Shown: piece by piece, positions 18,182-27,815 of the stretch
How the letters are laid out: each line of letters begins with the position of its first letter
How positions within the stretch are numbered: position 1 is the first letter of the stretch
Assembly: GCA_041662485.1 (NCBI GenBank)
Contig: JBAZSJ010000002.1
Coordinates: 62,001-126,000, forward strand
Source of the DNA: Rariglobus sp041662485
Lineage (GTDB): Bacteria > Verrucomicrobiota > Verrucomicrobiia > Opitutales > Opitutaceae
DNA length: 64,000 bases
Direction of reading: 5' to 3'
Position numbers and translations under genes: made by a program
The notes under the pieces: generated by a model
Seen by the model: only the letters and a program-made list of their open reading frames with translations
The model's database searches: none
What the model was told of the DNA's origin: nothing

Positions 18182-18249
18182 AATCAAAGATTGCCCTCAT
18201 CCGTTTTTCGGCTGGCGGGACTTTTGTTCAACCTCCAGCGCTATTAGCC

Positions 18250-19299
18250 GTGAGTAGCTCCCCCATCCGCGCCACCCAGCGCGAAGTCGCCCGCAAGGCT
18301 GGCGTTGCCCAAGCCACCGTTTCGATGGCCCTGCAAAACCATCCCGACCTGTCGCGGGCCACATGCGAACGCATCCAACGTATCGCCGCCGAAATCGGCT
18401 ATGCGCCCGACCCTTTTCTTTCCGGTCTGTCCGCCTACCGTAAACAGATCCGCCCCGCCAAATACCAGGCGACCATCGCTTGGCTCACCAACGACGAACC
18501 GGGCTCCAACTGGACGTGGACCATGTCCCCCACCTTTTGCAGCTATTTCGAGGGGGCCAAACAACGTGCCGCCGAGCTGGGTTACCAAATCGAGGAACAC
18601 CGCATGCGGACCGCCGACATGACGCCGACACGCTTGGAGCAGGTTCTGAAAGCACGCGGTGTCGCCGGCTTGCTGATGGCTCCTCAGCCCCATCCAGGCA
18701 TCAAACTCGACGGGTTTCATTTTGAGACGTTCTCCGCCGTGACCATTGGTTACACGCTCGTTTCACCTCAGCTCCATTTGATCACATTGCACGCATTTCG
18801 CTCGATAGAGCTCCTCATGCGCCGCCTGCTCGCTATGGGATACCGACGTCCGGGGTTGGCCCTCGGCACGGAGAGCGACGAACGCGCCGACAACAACTGG
18901 TCGAGCGGCTTCTGGAGCGAACAACGCCGACTTCAAGCGCGCAACCGACTGCCCATGTATGCCGAACAGACACGTTCACTGGAACGCGAGCCGTTCCTAA
19001 AATGGTTTCGCAAACACAAACCCGACGTGGTGCTCACGATGGGAGCGGAGGTCTGCCAGTGGCTGGTCGAGGAAGGGCTGCGCGTGCCGGAAGACGTGGG
19101 CGTCGCCCTGCTCACCGTGCCCGACGAGGGCAAATACTACTCGGGCCTGTGGGAAAACCCGCATATCATCGGTGCCCGTGCAATCGAGTTTTTGATCGAC
19201 CTGACCCACCGCAATGAACGCGGTGTGCCCAAGGTGCCGCTATGCCTGCTGGTCATGGGCACCTGGGTGGACGGCAAGACCGTACGGCGCCAAACCTGA
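18250..19299 (+). CDS. LacI-family transcriptional regulator
   Basis: 349 aa, GTG start at 18250. The N-terminal helix-turn-helix is clear (TQREVARKAGVAQATVSMALQNHPDLS, hinge helix up to about residue 57). A periplasmic-binding-protein-like effector domain with typical pieces follows (RGVAGLLMAPQPH, PDVVLTMGAEVCQWLVEEG, RVPEDVGVALLTVPD). It probably represses the surrounding polysaccharide genes until an oligosaccharide binds. The eight YTGATACAKATMAG sites in this locus are its likely operators, including the one upstream of its own gene. Confidence 0.92.
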   Translation: MSSSPIRATQREVARKAGVAQATVSMALQNHPDLSRATCERIQRIAAEIGYAPDPFLSGLSAYRKQIRPAKYQATIAWLTNDEPGSNWTWTMSPTFCSYFEGAKQRAAELGYQIEEHRMRTADMTPTRLEQVLKARGVAGLLMAPQPHPGIKLDGFHFETFSAVTIGYTLVSPQLHLITLHAFRSIELLMRRLLAMGYRRPGLALGTESDERADNNWSSGFWSEQRRLQARNRLPMYAEQTRSLEREPFLKWFRKHKPDVVLTMGAEVCQWLVEEGLRVPEDVGVALLTVPDEGKYYSGLWENPHIIGARAIEFLIDLTHRNERGVPKVPLCLLVMGTWVDGKTVRRQT

Positions 19300-19333
19300 C
19301 TGCGGAGAAACTCTATCCGCAGCAAACAGCGAC

Positions 19334-19366
19334 AAAAAAGCCGCCGCGTCCGTGAACGCGGCGGCT
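19334..19366 (-). terminator. Rho-independent terminator
   Basis: Ten-base GC-rich stem (GCCGCCGCGT / ACGCGGCGGC, arms 19340-19349 and 19356-19365) followed on the minus strand by six T. It ends the autotransporter-repeat gene and lies 35 bases after the LacI gene. Confidence 0.85.
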
Positions 19367-19392
19367 GGAAGATTGCAAAATGCTCTGTCCCC

Positions 19393-21633
19393 TCAGGACC
19401 GCCCTTGGCGACGGCCAGGACGGCACAGGGCGGCATAGGCCAGACAGCCAAGCGCACCCAGCAGAGCATAGGTGGAGGGCTCGGGTATTGCCGCGACTGT
19501 CAGCACGATATCCTTGAAGTCCGCTCCGACGTTATAATTGATCGTAAACGAGTTGACCCCGTTGCTGATGGTCGCGCCGTCGGCCAGACCAAAAAAAGTT
19601 CCGGTAACGGAAGCACTCGTGCCATCGAAGATCGTATACTGCGTTCCTCCCGTAAGAGCGGTGGAGACACCCAGATCGTTGAGGGTCAACTGCGCCCCCG
19701 AGGCGAGGGTCAGGCCCGAGGCGACGATTTTATCGAAGCTGGCCGTGCTGCTGTTGAACTCGAGCGCATAAGTCGCGTCAGCCAGAAGCGAAACCGCGCC
19801 GGTGGTCGTGAATGTCCCCACGGCACCGTTGCCCGGGGCAAAAACGGCTCCGGAACCCGAACCCGTTCCCACAGTGACTGCTTTGGTGCTGGAGCCGCTA
19901 CCGCCAAAGGTGCCTGCGTTGACCGTGACCGCGCTGGCGATGGAACCGTTTACCAACAGCGTGCCCAAGTTGACCGTGGTCGCACCGGTGTAGGTGTTCG
20001 TGCCGCCGAGAACCCATTTGCCGGCGCCCGCCTTGACGAGCGATGTCGCCTGAGTGTTATTCGCGAGAACTTTTGAAAAGGTATTCGCGCCCGTATTGGT
20101 TCCTCCGAGCGTTAGGACTCTGGCTTGGTTGGTAGTTCCGTAGGCAATGGCCACCGTGTTATCAATGGAGAGCGTGCCCGTGCCGGAGGACTCGATGGTG
20201 GCGCCGCCGCCAACACCGCTGCTGAGAGTGAGGCCTCGGTCAATCGTCACATCGGAACTGCCGATATAGCGCAATGTCGAGGTTGGTGCACCGAAGACCA
20301 GACTTGCTGCGGCGTTCGATGAGGAACCGATGCTACTGTTAGAGCCACCGTTAGCCAAAACAGCCGCCTCCAGCACGCCGGCGGTGATGGTTGTGTTGCC
20401 CGAGTAGCTGCTGATGCCGTTGAGCGTGGCTTTGCCGCCGCCGGTGACATTGACCTGCAGGGCCTGCACGCCAGTGATCGCCCCGGTGACAGTGGTATTG
20501 CCGGTTCCTGCCAAAATAAATTGTGCCGTGCCGGTGTGCGTCCCCGCAAAGCTCGCCAGCGTGAGAGCGCCGCCGCCGGAAATGTTGTTCGTGAACTGCG
20601 TGTTGGAATTAGCAACAGCCGTGTCGCTCACCGCGCCGATAGAAAGGCTCGTATTGTTCGAGCCGGTAAATGTGGTGCCTGTAAAGCCGGCGGAGGAAAT
20701 ATTCAGCGTACCGACGGTCATCGTCTTGGCCGAGGTTCCGGCAACGGTCGCTTGGTCGACATTGAAGGCCGCATTGTTTGCGGTGATCGTCAGGGCGTAA
20801 AGCGAGCTGTCGGAGGCTTTCGTGAAGGACGTGTCCGCATCGCCCCGCAAGCTCAACGTGCTTCCTCCTCCAACGGAAATTCCGCTCGTGCTGCCAAATG
20901 CGTGTACACCGATACCCGCGAGAATACCGCTACTGAGTGCCGTCGCGCCAGTATAGGTATTGGCTCCACTGAGCACCCAAGTGCCGGCAGCGCTTTTACT
21001 GAGACTTACCCCGCCCGCCGCATTGCCGTTGCTGATCGCACCGGATATCTCGTTGCCAGTGTTCGTGCTGGTGCCGCTTAGCGTCAGGGTGATGCCCAAC
21101 GTCGTCGTTCCACCACTGACACCGCCTGCAATCTTCAGAGCGTTCGTGGCTCCGCCGCTGCTGAGGAAGGTGTAGGTTCCCGCCGAAGTTCCATTCGTCG
21201 GCTCCAACACAAGAGGGGCATTGATCGTCTCGGACGTATTCGTTCCGGTAAATGTTGTCAAAATGCCGATCTGACCGGCAGTCGTCAGGTTCAGCGGGTT
21301 CCCTCCATTGGCTCCGGCACTGCCGATGGTGAATGCGCCAGCAGAGGTATCAAAACTGATGGATTTGATACTGCGGACGGCCGTATCGATGCTCACCGTC
21401 GTGTTGACGTTGTTGTTGAACGTGGCGGTATCCGCATTGGCTGTGCCGCTGGCGGCACCCGGGACCGACGGGGACCAGTTTCCAGTTGTCGACCAGTTTC
21501 CGTCTGCGCCGCCGCCAGTCCATGTGGCGCTCGCGGCCGAGGCGGTTTGCAGAGAGCCCGCGATGAGAAACAAGGCGGACAGCGCCATGACCGAGGAGCG
21601 CAGGCGAGAACGGTGAAGTATGCGGATTTGCAT
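19393..21633 (-). CDS. Secreted autotransporter-repeat protein with PEP-CTERM anchor
   Basis: 746 aa. ATG 21633 gives a signal peptide (MQIRILHRSRLRSSVMALSA... to SAA near residue 36). The body is a chain of autotransporter-associated beta-strand repeats (GTNTYTGATTVNLGTLLVNG and similar, at least five copies), a right-handed beta-helix. It ends in IPEPSTYALLGALGCLAYAAL followed by RPGRRQGRS, a PEP-CTERM sorting signal with membrane helix and basic tail. It is probably an exported, matrix- or surface-associated protein. It diverges from the pectate-lyase gene across operator sites 3 and 4, so it seems to belong to the same regulon. Confidence 0.9.
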   Translation of the reverse strand: MQIRILHRSRLRSSVMALSALFLIAGSLQTASAASATWTGGGADGNWSTTGNWSPSVPGAASGTANADTATFNNNVNTTVSIDTAVRSIKSISFDTSAGAFTIGSAGANGGNPLNLTTAGQIGILTTFTGTNTSETINAPLVLEPTNGTSAGTYTFLSSGGATNALKIAGGVSGGTTTLGITLTLSGTSTNTGNEISGAISNGNAAGGVSLSKSAAGTWVLSGANTYTGATALSSGILAGIGVHAFGSTSGISVGGGSTLSLRGDADTSFTKASDSSLYALTITANNAAFNVDQATVAGTSAKTMTVGTLNISSAGFTGTTFTGSNNTSLSIGAVSDTAVANSNTQFTNNISGGGALTLASFAGTHTGTAQFILAGTGNTTVTGAITGVQALQVNVTGGGKATLNGISSYSGNTTITAGVLEAAVLANGGSNSSIGSSSNAAASLVFGAPTSTLRYIGSSDVTIDRGLTLSSGVGGGATIESSGTGTLSIDNTVAIAYGTTNQARVLTLGGTNTGANTFSKVLANNTQATSLVKAGAGKWVLGGTNTYTGATTVNLGTLLVNGSIASAVTVNAGTFGGSGSSTKAVTVGTGSGSGAVFAPGNGAVGTFTTTGAVSLLADATYALEFNSSTASFDKIVASGLTLASGAQLTLNDLGVSTALTGGTQYTIFDGTSASVTGTFFGLADGATISNGVNSFTINYNVGADFKDIVLTVAAIPEPSTYALLGALGCLAYAALCRPGRRQGRS

Positions 21634-21791
21634 ATGAACGGAGCGCGGGGATGTTTTTGCGGGGCAGAGCAATATAATGCGGCCAAGAAACGATGCGTTT
21701 TGAGGAGTTAAGATGCCAGATAGAAAACCGGAGTAGTGCAACATGTGCATGACATTTCGTCCGCCTGCATTGAAGAGCAACCGGCACGTTT

Positions 21792-21805
21792 CTGATTCAT
21801 ATCAG
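21792..21805. promoter_or_regulatory. LacI-type operator site 3
   Basis: CTGATTCATATCAG, one mismatch to site 2, in the 370-base gap between the divergent surface-protein and pectate-lyase genes. Apart from this and site 4 the gap holds no gene. Confidence 0.7.
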
Positions 21806-21851
21806 AAGCCGTCATCTGTTTTGCAGGGTGGCGGCGGCGACACCGCAAGCG

Positions 21852-21865
21852 CCTATCTGTATCAG
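21852..21865. promoter_or_regulatory. LacI-type operator site 4
   Basis: Minus-strand reading CTGATACAGATAGG, 60 bases from site 3 (about six helical turns), a spacing that would suit repression by a looped tetramer or dimer pair. Confidence 0.6.
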
Positions 21866-22003
21866 GGCCATACGCAGTGCGAAATAATTACCGCCTACCT
21901 ATCTGATGTGCTGTTTCTGCAACCCCTCGCAGGAACGCTTCGGCGGAAAATATCCGTAAAGCCGACCCCAACCATAAAATGTCCGACTCCCCTCGGCATA
22001 GCC

Positions 22004-24526
22004 ATGATCAAACAAGCCTGCACTAAAACCGTCCCTCCGCTGGCCTTATTCTTAAAGCCAGTGTTTCTGCTAATATTCACCTGTCTGCTGTCCGGCCAAG
22101 CCAAGGCCCAGCTGTTCCAAAACCACACCCCGCAGCTCACCGCGCAAGCGGTTTCAAACACGGCGATTCAGCTCACCTGGATGGATGACACCGTCGGCAT
22201 CACCGGTTTTTATGTGGAAGTGCCGTCGACTGTCGCCGGAGGCTGGATAGCCATCCAGGTGCTGGGCTCGACCGCGCGCAGTTTCTTGGTGCAGAACCTC
22301 GCGCCAGGCACCGCCTACACCTTTGGATTGAGAGCGTACCAGGGCAACGGCGCGACCAAGGTGTACTCCTTACGCGCCACGGCGACCGCCATCTCTGAAA
22401 ACGGTCCGCCCCCCGGCCCGACGGGCGGTTTCGGCACGCAAACCCGCGGCGGTCAGGACGGAACAGCGATTTACCGGGTTACCAATTTGGGTAACGGTTT
22501 TGGCAGTCTGGCCTTCGGGCTTCAAACGTTGACCGGTCCGCGTGTCATCGTATTCGAAGTCTCGGGACAGATAAATCTGACTACGCCCATTCGCATCACC
22601 TCGCCCTTTGTGACCATCGCCGGCGAGACGGCTCCTTCCCCCGGCATCACGATCACAGGAGCTCCCATCTCCATCCAGACCCACGATGTGGTGCTGCGCA
22701 ACCTGAGGTTCCGCATCGGTGATGGGCCCGGATCACCACCGGATGATCGCGACGGTATCCAGGTGCTTGGCAGCTCCACCAACCCTCTCTCGCCTCCTGT
22801 CACCTATAACGTGGTCGTCGACCATTGCTCCGTCAGCTGGTCGATCGACGAACTGGCCTCCACCTATTGGTATGGCGTTCAGGATGTGACCTTCAGCAAC
22901 AATATCTTCTCCGAGGCGTTAAACATCGCCACCGCGCCCAATACGCACCCCAAAGGCGCCCACCCGATGGGTCTTCTTATCGGCCACATGACGAAGAACG
23001 CCACGGTCATCGGCAATATTTTTGCCCACAATGGTTATAGAAACCCGGTCCTCGGAGCCGGAACCACCGCCGTAGTGGCGAACAACCTGATATACGACTG
23101 CTACAACAAAAACGCGTTCATGACCTACGGAGTGTCCGTTCCCACCACCGTGGGCTATGGAGAGCCCGTGGACGCGAGCGTGCTCAGCAATGTGCTCAAG
23201 CGTGGTCCCGTCAATGGCACCGCCGCCATGCCCTTTTATCTCGTGGACACCCAAGGAGGTGTCGAGTGCACCGAGCCGGACTCGCGCATCTACCTTTCAG
23301 ACAATCTGATTCCGCCAACCAATTCGGTTTTGGTGACCAACAACGCGCCTTATGCGCCCGTCACCCCGGTCGTTGGCGCCGCGCCCATCACCTGCCCGGG
23401 GCTGACACTGATTCCTGCGGCGGATGTCGAGCACTCGGTCCTGCTCAACGCAGGCGCCCGCCCCAGCGACTCCGATGCCGTGGATCTGCGCATCATGAAC
23501 GATATCATCGCCGGAACCGGCGGTATCATCAACAGCCAGTCGAGCGTGGGCGGCTGGCCCGTCCTTGCTCAAAATATCCGCATCCTGACTCCGCCCGCCG
23601 ATCTCCAGGGAGACGCCGATGGCGACGGAAAGAAGAACGTCGACGAATGGCTGGAGAAGTATCGGTTGGAAGTGGAGGAAGGGTATCCCCTCCCCGCGCC
23701 CACCACGGTGATCGTCGACAATGCCAGCGCCAGCGGGGTCACGCTCACCGGGTCATGGACCGTCTCCACCTCGCCGACGGGCTACTACGGCACCAATTTC
23801 CTGAGCGACGACAACACCGGCAAAGGAACCAAGAGCGTGCGCTTCACTCCCACGATTCCGACCACGGGAGCCTATGCCGTTTTCATGCGTTGGCCGCGCT
23901 ATTACCTACAGGCCACGAATGCTCCGGTCGATATCGTCAGCAACACCGGGACTCAAACCGTGACCGTCGATCAGGCAAACGTGAGCAACGGCGCACGCTG
24001 GATGCCATTGGGCGTCTATTCGTTCAATGCCGGAAGCGCGGGCAGCGTGCTCCTGCGCACTACCGGCACGACGGCACTGGTTTCAGCCGATTCGGTGGCC
24101 TTTGTCCTGATCCCCCCGCAGATCATCGTGGACAACACGGACGCCACCGCGACCACCAAGACCGGCAGCTGGTCGACCTCGACCGCCGTAATCGGGTTCC
24201 AAGGCGTCAACTACGCCAGCGACGGGAATGCGGGACAGGGCACGAAGAGTTTCCGTATCACCCCCAATCTGCCGGTCGGAGGCAACTATCAGGTCTGGGC
24301 GCGCTGGCCCGCCTCGGCCACCCACGCCTCAAATACTCCTGTGACCATCACGTCCAAGACCGGCACGACTCCGTTGACGGTCAACCAGCAGGCCACTGGC
24401 GGCACGTGGGTGTCGCTGGGCACTTACAACTTTGACGCCGGCCCGGTCGGAAGCGTGGTGTTCGGGAACACTGGAACCAATGGCACGGTGGTGGTGGACG
24501 CCGTCAGATTCGACATCGCCCCCTGA
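22004..24526 (+). CDS. Secreted pectate-lyase-type protein with Fn3 and two golvesin-like domains
   Basis: 840 aa. ATG 22004 starts a signal peptide (cleaved after AKA, near residue 34). Order: fibronectin type III (about 40-130), a PL1-like right-handed beta-helix (about 140-540; GGFGTQTRGGQDG, FVTIAGETAPSPGITI, VVDHCSVSWSIDE, NATVIGNIFAHNGYRNP), an Asp-rich linker DADGDGKKNVDEWLEKY, then two tandem golvesin-C-like beta domains of about 130 residues, each starting VDN and ending with a D-VRF-like strand. Lyases of this type cut pectate-like polyuronides by beta-elimination. Operators 3 and 4 lie 140-210 bases upstream. Confidence 0.88.
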   Translation: MIKQACTKTVPPLALFLKPVFLLIFTCLLSGQAKAQLFQNHTPQLTAQAVSNTAIQLTWMDDTVGITGFYVEVPSTVAGGWIAIQVLGSTARSFLVQNLAPGTAYTFGLRAYQGNGATKVYSLRATATAISENGPPPGPTGGFGTQTRGGQDGTAIYRVTNLGNGFGSLAFGLQTLTGPRVIVFEVSGQINLTTPIRITSPFVTIAGETAPSPGITITGAPISIQTHDVVLRNLRFRIGDGPGSPPDDRDGIQVLGSSTNPLSPPVTYNVVVDHCSVSWSIDELASTYWYGVQDVTFSNNIFSEALNIATAPNTHPKGAHPMGLLIGHMTKNATVIGNIFAHNGYRNPVLGAGTTAVVANNLIYDCYNKNAFMTYGVSVPTTVGYGEPVDASVLSNVLKRGPVNGTAAMPFYLVDTQGGVECTEPDSRIYLSDNLIPPTNSVLVTNNAPYAPVTPVVGAAPITCPGLTLIPAADVEHSVLLNAGARPSDSDAVDLRIMNDIIAGTGGIINSQSSVGGWPVLAQNIRILTPPADLQGDADGDGKKNVDEWLEKYRLEVEEGYPLPAPTTVIVDNASASGVTLTGSWTVSTSPTGYYGTNFLSDDNTGKGTKSVRFTPTIPTTGAYAVFMRWPRYYLQATNAPVDIVSNTGTQTVTVDQANVSNGARWMPLGVYSFNAGSAGSVLLRTTGTTALVSADSVAFVLIPPQIIVDNTDATATTKTGSWSTSTAVIGFQGVNYASDGNAGQGTKSFRITPNLPVGGNYQVWARWPASATHASNTPVTITSKTGTTPLTVNQQATGGTWVSLGTYNFDAGPVGSVVFGNTGTNGTVVVDAVRFDIAP

Positions 24527-24571
24527 TCAAAGGCACGGAAACTGAAACCCGGACTCCTGATTCTTAACATC

Positions 24572-24602
24572 GGGGATGTCGCTCCGGCGGCATCCCCTTT
24601 TT
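24572..24602 (+). terminator. Rho-independent terminator
   Basis: Stem GGGGATGTCGC / GCGGCATCCCC with a TCCG loop, followed by TTTTT, 45 bases after the pectate-lyase gene. The rest of 24603-24910 contains no gene that I can support. Confidence 0.88.
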
Positions 24603-24910
24603 GTTTGTCGGCAACGACACGCTCAATTCCAGCGTGGCGGCCGGTTCGTGGTTGAGCCGTGTCCGACATGCGACCGATCAAAGCATGGCCACAAAAGGCC
24701 CGGAGCGTGAGCCGAGGGAGGGCTCGCGGCACGAGTCTAATACATTCAAACGCGGATATGAGCCACCTCAGGACCGCCTCGGACGGCAAAATACATCAAG
24801 GTGAAAGACGTCGGGGCGGTCCTTCTTTCTCCGTTTTCCCTGCTTCACTGACCCTGCCTTTGGATTCCTTATTCGCCGGTTTGGCACATTGACTCTGAGC
24901 CATAGGACAC

Positions 24911-24947
24911 AACCCCCCCCGGAGCCGACCGGTTGGCTTCCGGGGTT
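24911..24947 (-). terminator. Possible terminator hairpin of the frameshifted lyase gene
   Basis: Near-perfect hairpin (CCCCGGAGCC / GGCTTCCGGGG, extended by AACC/GGTT) about 30 bases after the minus-strand stop at 24979. It lacks a long T-run on the minus strand, so termination is likely but not certain. Confidence 0.5.
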
Positions 24948-24978
24948 GTGAAGGCTTTCCGCAGTAAAAGGCCGGAAA

Positions 24979-27691
24979 TTACGGGGCCACGCGGGGATCG
25001 GGCGGAACGTTGATGATGGCACCCGTGCCGAGGATCACATCGTTGATGATGCGGGTGTCCGTTGCGTCGCGCTCGGTGGGACGCGCGCCGACACGCTCCA
25101 CCACATAATCTTCGACATCCACGGGATTCAACGGGTTCACCTTCGCCAGCAGCGCCGGTTCCGGCGGTGTGCTGACAAAGGGTGTCGTGCCCACCGGATA
25201 GTTGGTCGCCACTTCCGTCGTACTAAAGGCCACCACACCTACGGAGACGTTGTCCTGGAAGTAGATTTGCGATCCTAGGTTAAGGACATGATTGTCAAAT
25301 GTGTAAAATGTCGATGAACCTGGGTTTTTGCTTGGACCCGCGATCAGCACATTGCTCACCGCACTGAGATACGTTCCACCGACGCTGGCATCCGGATAGA
25401 TATTCATGTCGGTATTGCCCGGATTGTAGATCAGATTGTTGGCCACCACGGCATGGGCTCCGCCGGAGATGGCCGGGTTCCTGAACGTATTTTGCGCAAA
25501 CAGGTTTCCTTCGACAATGATGTTATACGTGCCAGGTCCCATAATGAGCCCCGCCGAATGGCTCTTGTAATTGTGCGCCGGATCGTTGGATTTCCAGTGG
25601 ATAGAATGGGCGAGCCCCTCGGAGAAGATACAGTTGCAAACCACCACATCGTGGGTGTTCAGACCGTAGATCTCCATGTTTTCATCCACGCCCCATGAAA
25701 CGGAGCAGTTTTCCAGCAGATAATTGTATCCCGGCTGCGTGCCGTCTACGTTGCCGTCAAACTGCAAGGAATCGCGTTGGTCGGTAGTGGTACCACCGGC
25801 CGCGCCCGTGCTGTTCACGCTCTGGATCTTCGAGCTGCTGCGGATCCTGATATGCCGCATGATGATATCGTGCGTCTTGAACGTGATGCGGTCGCCCAGC
25901 ACCGTGATGCCCGGCGACGGGGCCGAGGCACCGTCCACCGTCACGAAGGGCCCGCCCACCAAGAGCTGCGAAAGCAGCATGATGTCGCCGCCCACCGCGA
26001 ACTTGATCGTGCGCGGCATGGTCGCGGTGAGCGCTTCGCGGAGCGTGCCGACACCGGAATCCGCCAGGGAAGTGACCGTAAAGACCTTGCCCCCTCGCCA
26101 CCGACGGTCGGATAGGGCTCGGGCGTCGCCGTGCCGCTGACGCGCTTGATCGCGATGTTGGAGAACGTGACCGTGTTGGCCGTCGGGTAGTAGTTGCTGA
26201 ACGCTACCATGTCGAAGCCGGTGATGCGGTCCGCCGAGACGTCGGCGAAGGTCATCGTCGTGCTCAAGGGGTTGGTCGCGTCGAGGTTCAACGTGAGATC
26301 CGTTTTCCAACCGTGATTCTTGATGGTCATGACCGCGCTGCGCTTGACCGTCGTGGCGTCCGCCGAGGTGTATTGGGGCTCCAGACTGGCCAAGGTGCCA
26401 AAGAAGGCCAGGTTGTCCGTGACGGAGTTGATCTCGCGCTTGGCGGTCACGCCCTTCGTCGTATTTGCCTGGGCGTCGATCTCGAACTCGTAGCCTTTCA
26501 AGCTGTCCTGCGCGAGGCGTACCGGAGCGGCTGCGGTGCCATCGGTGAGCGAGCGGGGGCTGGCTCCTCCATTGAACAAGCCGAAGCGCAGCATGCTGCC
26601 CTGCGTCGGGCCATCGACCGAGTATTTGTAGTCAAAGGAGAGCTGGATCGTCTCGCCCGCCGCGAGAGCTACCGGAGCGTTCTGCGCGGTGAAGTAAGAC
26701 CAGATCTGCCGTGCGAAGCCGGTGGCGAGGGACATGCTGACCCCGCCCGACGCCACGGTGGTGAGATCGGCATGCGAAGCGACCCACGGCAGGGAGGTGT
26801 AAGGAGTGCTTCCCAGCGCGGGCGTTTGGTTGGCCCGTGTGCCGTCTGCGAAGGTTTCGTTGACGACAACGGTCGTCGTGACCGCCGGCAGGTAGTCGAG
26901 CAAAACATCGTCGATCAACACCCAGCGGGTGTTGTCTCCGACGCTTTGATGGAAGAACGCGATGGCATCGAAGGATGTCAGGTTCAGCGTCGTGTCCGTA
27001 CGGACGGCCTTGCCGCCGGTGCCCGCAGTGTCCAGATCGACCGACACATCGACCGAGCCGGCGTTGCGCGTGACGATGATTTGTGCGGTGTGCGTCGTGG
27101 CCTTGGCATCCACGGAGTCGAAATCCGTCCCCACTTTCGCATAGGTGCCGCCGCCGGCCGTGTTGAAGGGCATGCCCGCCAGGTTGTTGTTGTTTTCCGC
27201 ATACACGGCGGAGCCCGTGGACGAAACGGCCTGCGAATTCGTCTGCACGGCGTAGCCTTTCAGCGTGGTGGGGTTGAAGGAGTTCCCGTCGGTCAGTTGG
27301 CGAGCCGCCGCGCCGGTGGAAAACAGCCCGACCCGGAAGAGATTCGCCACTCCCCCAAGGTCCAAGTTATAGGTGTATTTGAAGGAAAGCCGGACGGAGT
27401 CTCCGACGTTGAGCGAGATCGGCGCGCCAGAAGGCGTCGCATAGGCCCAAGTCCAGCAGGATGTGCCGGAGGTGAACGGGCTCAGCTTGAGCGCATTGCC
27501 AGCAACAGTGACATAAGACGCGTTCGAGGCCGTCCATGGCACGCTCGTATAAGGCGGCGAGCCGAGGGCGGGTATTTGGCCGGTGCGGTTTCCTGTGAGA
27601 AAGAATCCGCCAGAATCGAAGCGGCGTTTGCGTATGAGGACGTGATCAGGGCAAGCGCCGCCAGCAGGGGTTTTATTGGAGTATTATACAT
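24979..27691 (-). pseudogene. Pectate-lyase-type secreted protein, broken by two frameshifts
   Basis: Three consecutive frames make one protein of about 900 residues. Frame 1, from ATG 27691, gives a signal peptide (MYNTPIKPLLAALALITSSYANAA) and ADSF. After a shift near 27595-27605, frame 2 gives two related beta-sandwich domains (each with 'Q-PALGS-PYTS-PW'). After a second shift at a run of five C (26090-26094), frame 3 gives the PL1-like beta-helix (GGKVFTVTSLADSGVGTLREAL, FVTVDGASAPSPGITV). The intact paralogue at 32557-34398 reads GGEGGRVITVTSL at the second shift, showing exactly one G is missing here. It may be a true pseudogene, a phase-variable gene or a sequencing error; operator site 5 upstream is intact. 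Confidence 0.85.
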
Positions 27692-27752
27692 ATGGGGGTT
27701 AGGAGAGCCTCCCGTTGTTTCCATTTCCCCCCGGAAGACGACCCCGGCGATT

Positions 27753-27766
27753 CTGATACGGATAAG
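27753..27766. promoter_or_regulatory. LacI-type operator site 5
   Basis: CTGATACGGATAAG, 62 bases upstream of the start codon of the frameshifted lyase gene; matches the locus consensus at 13 of 14 positions. Confidence 0.7.
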
Positions 27767-27815
27767 GCAGGGGCCGCGTCATCGCGAACGGCACGACGCC
27801 CGTTTGTCTGCCGCC

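Noticed and set aside
24603..24910. Short frames in the gap after the pectate-lyase gene
   Set aside because: All are short, without ribosome-binding sites and with biased Arg/Ser composition.
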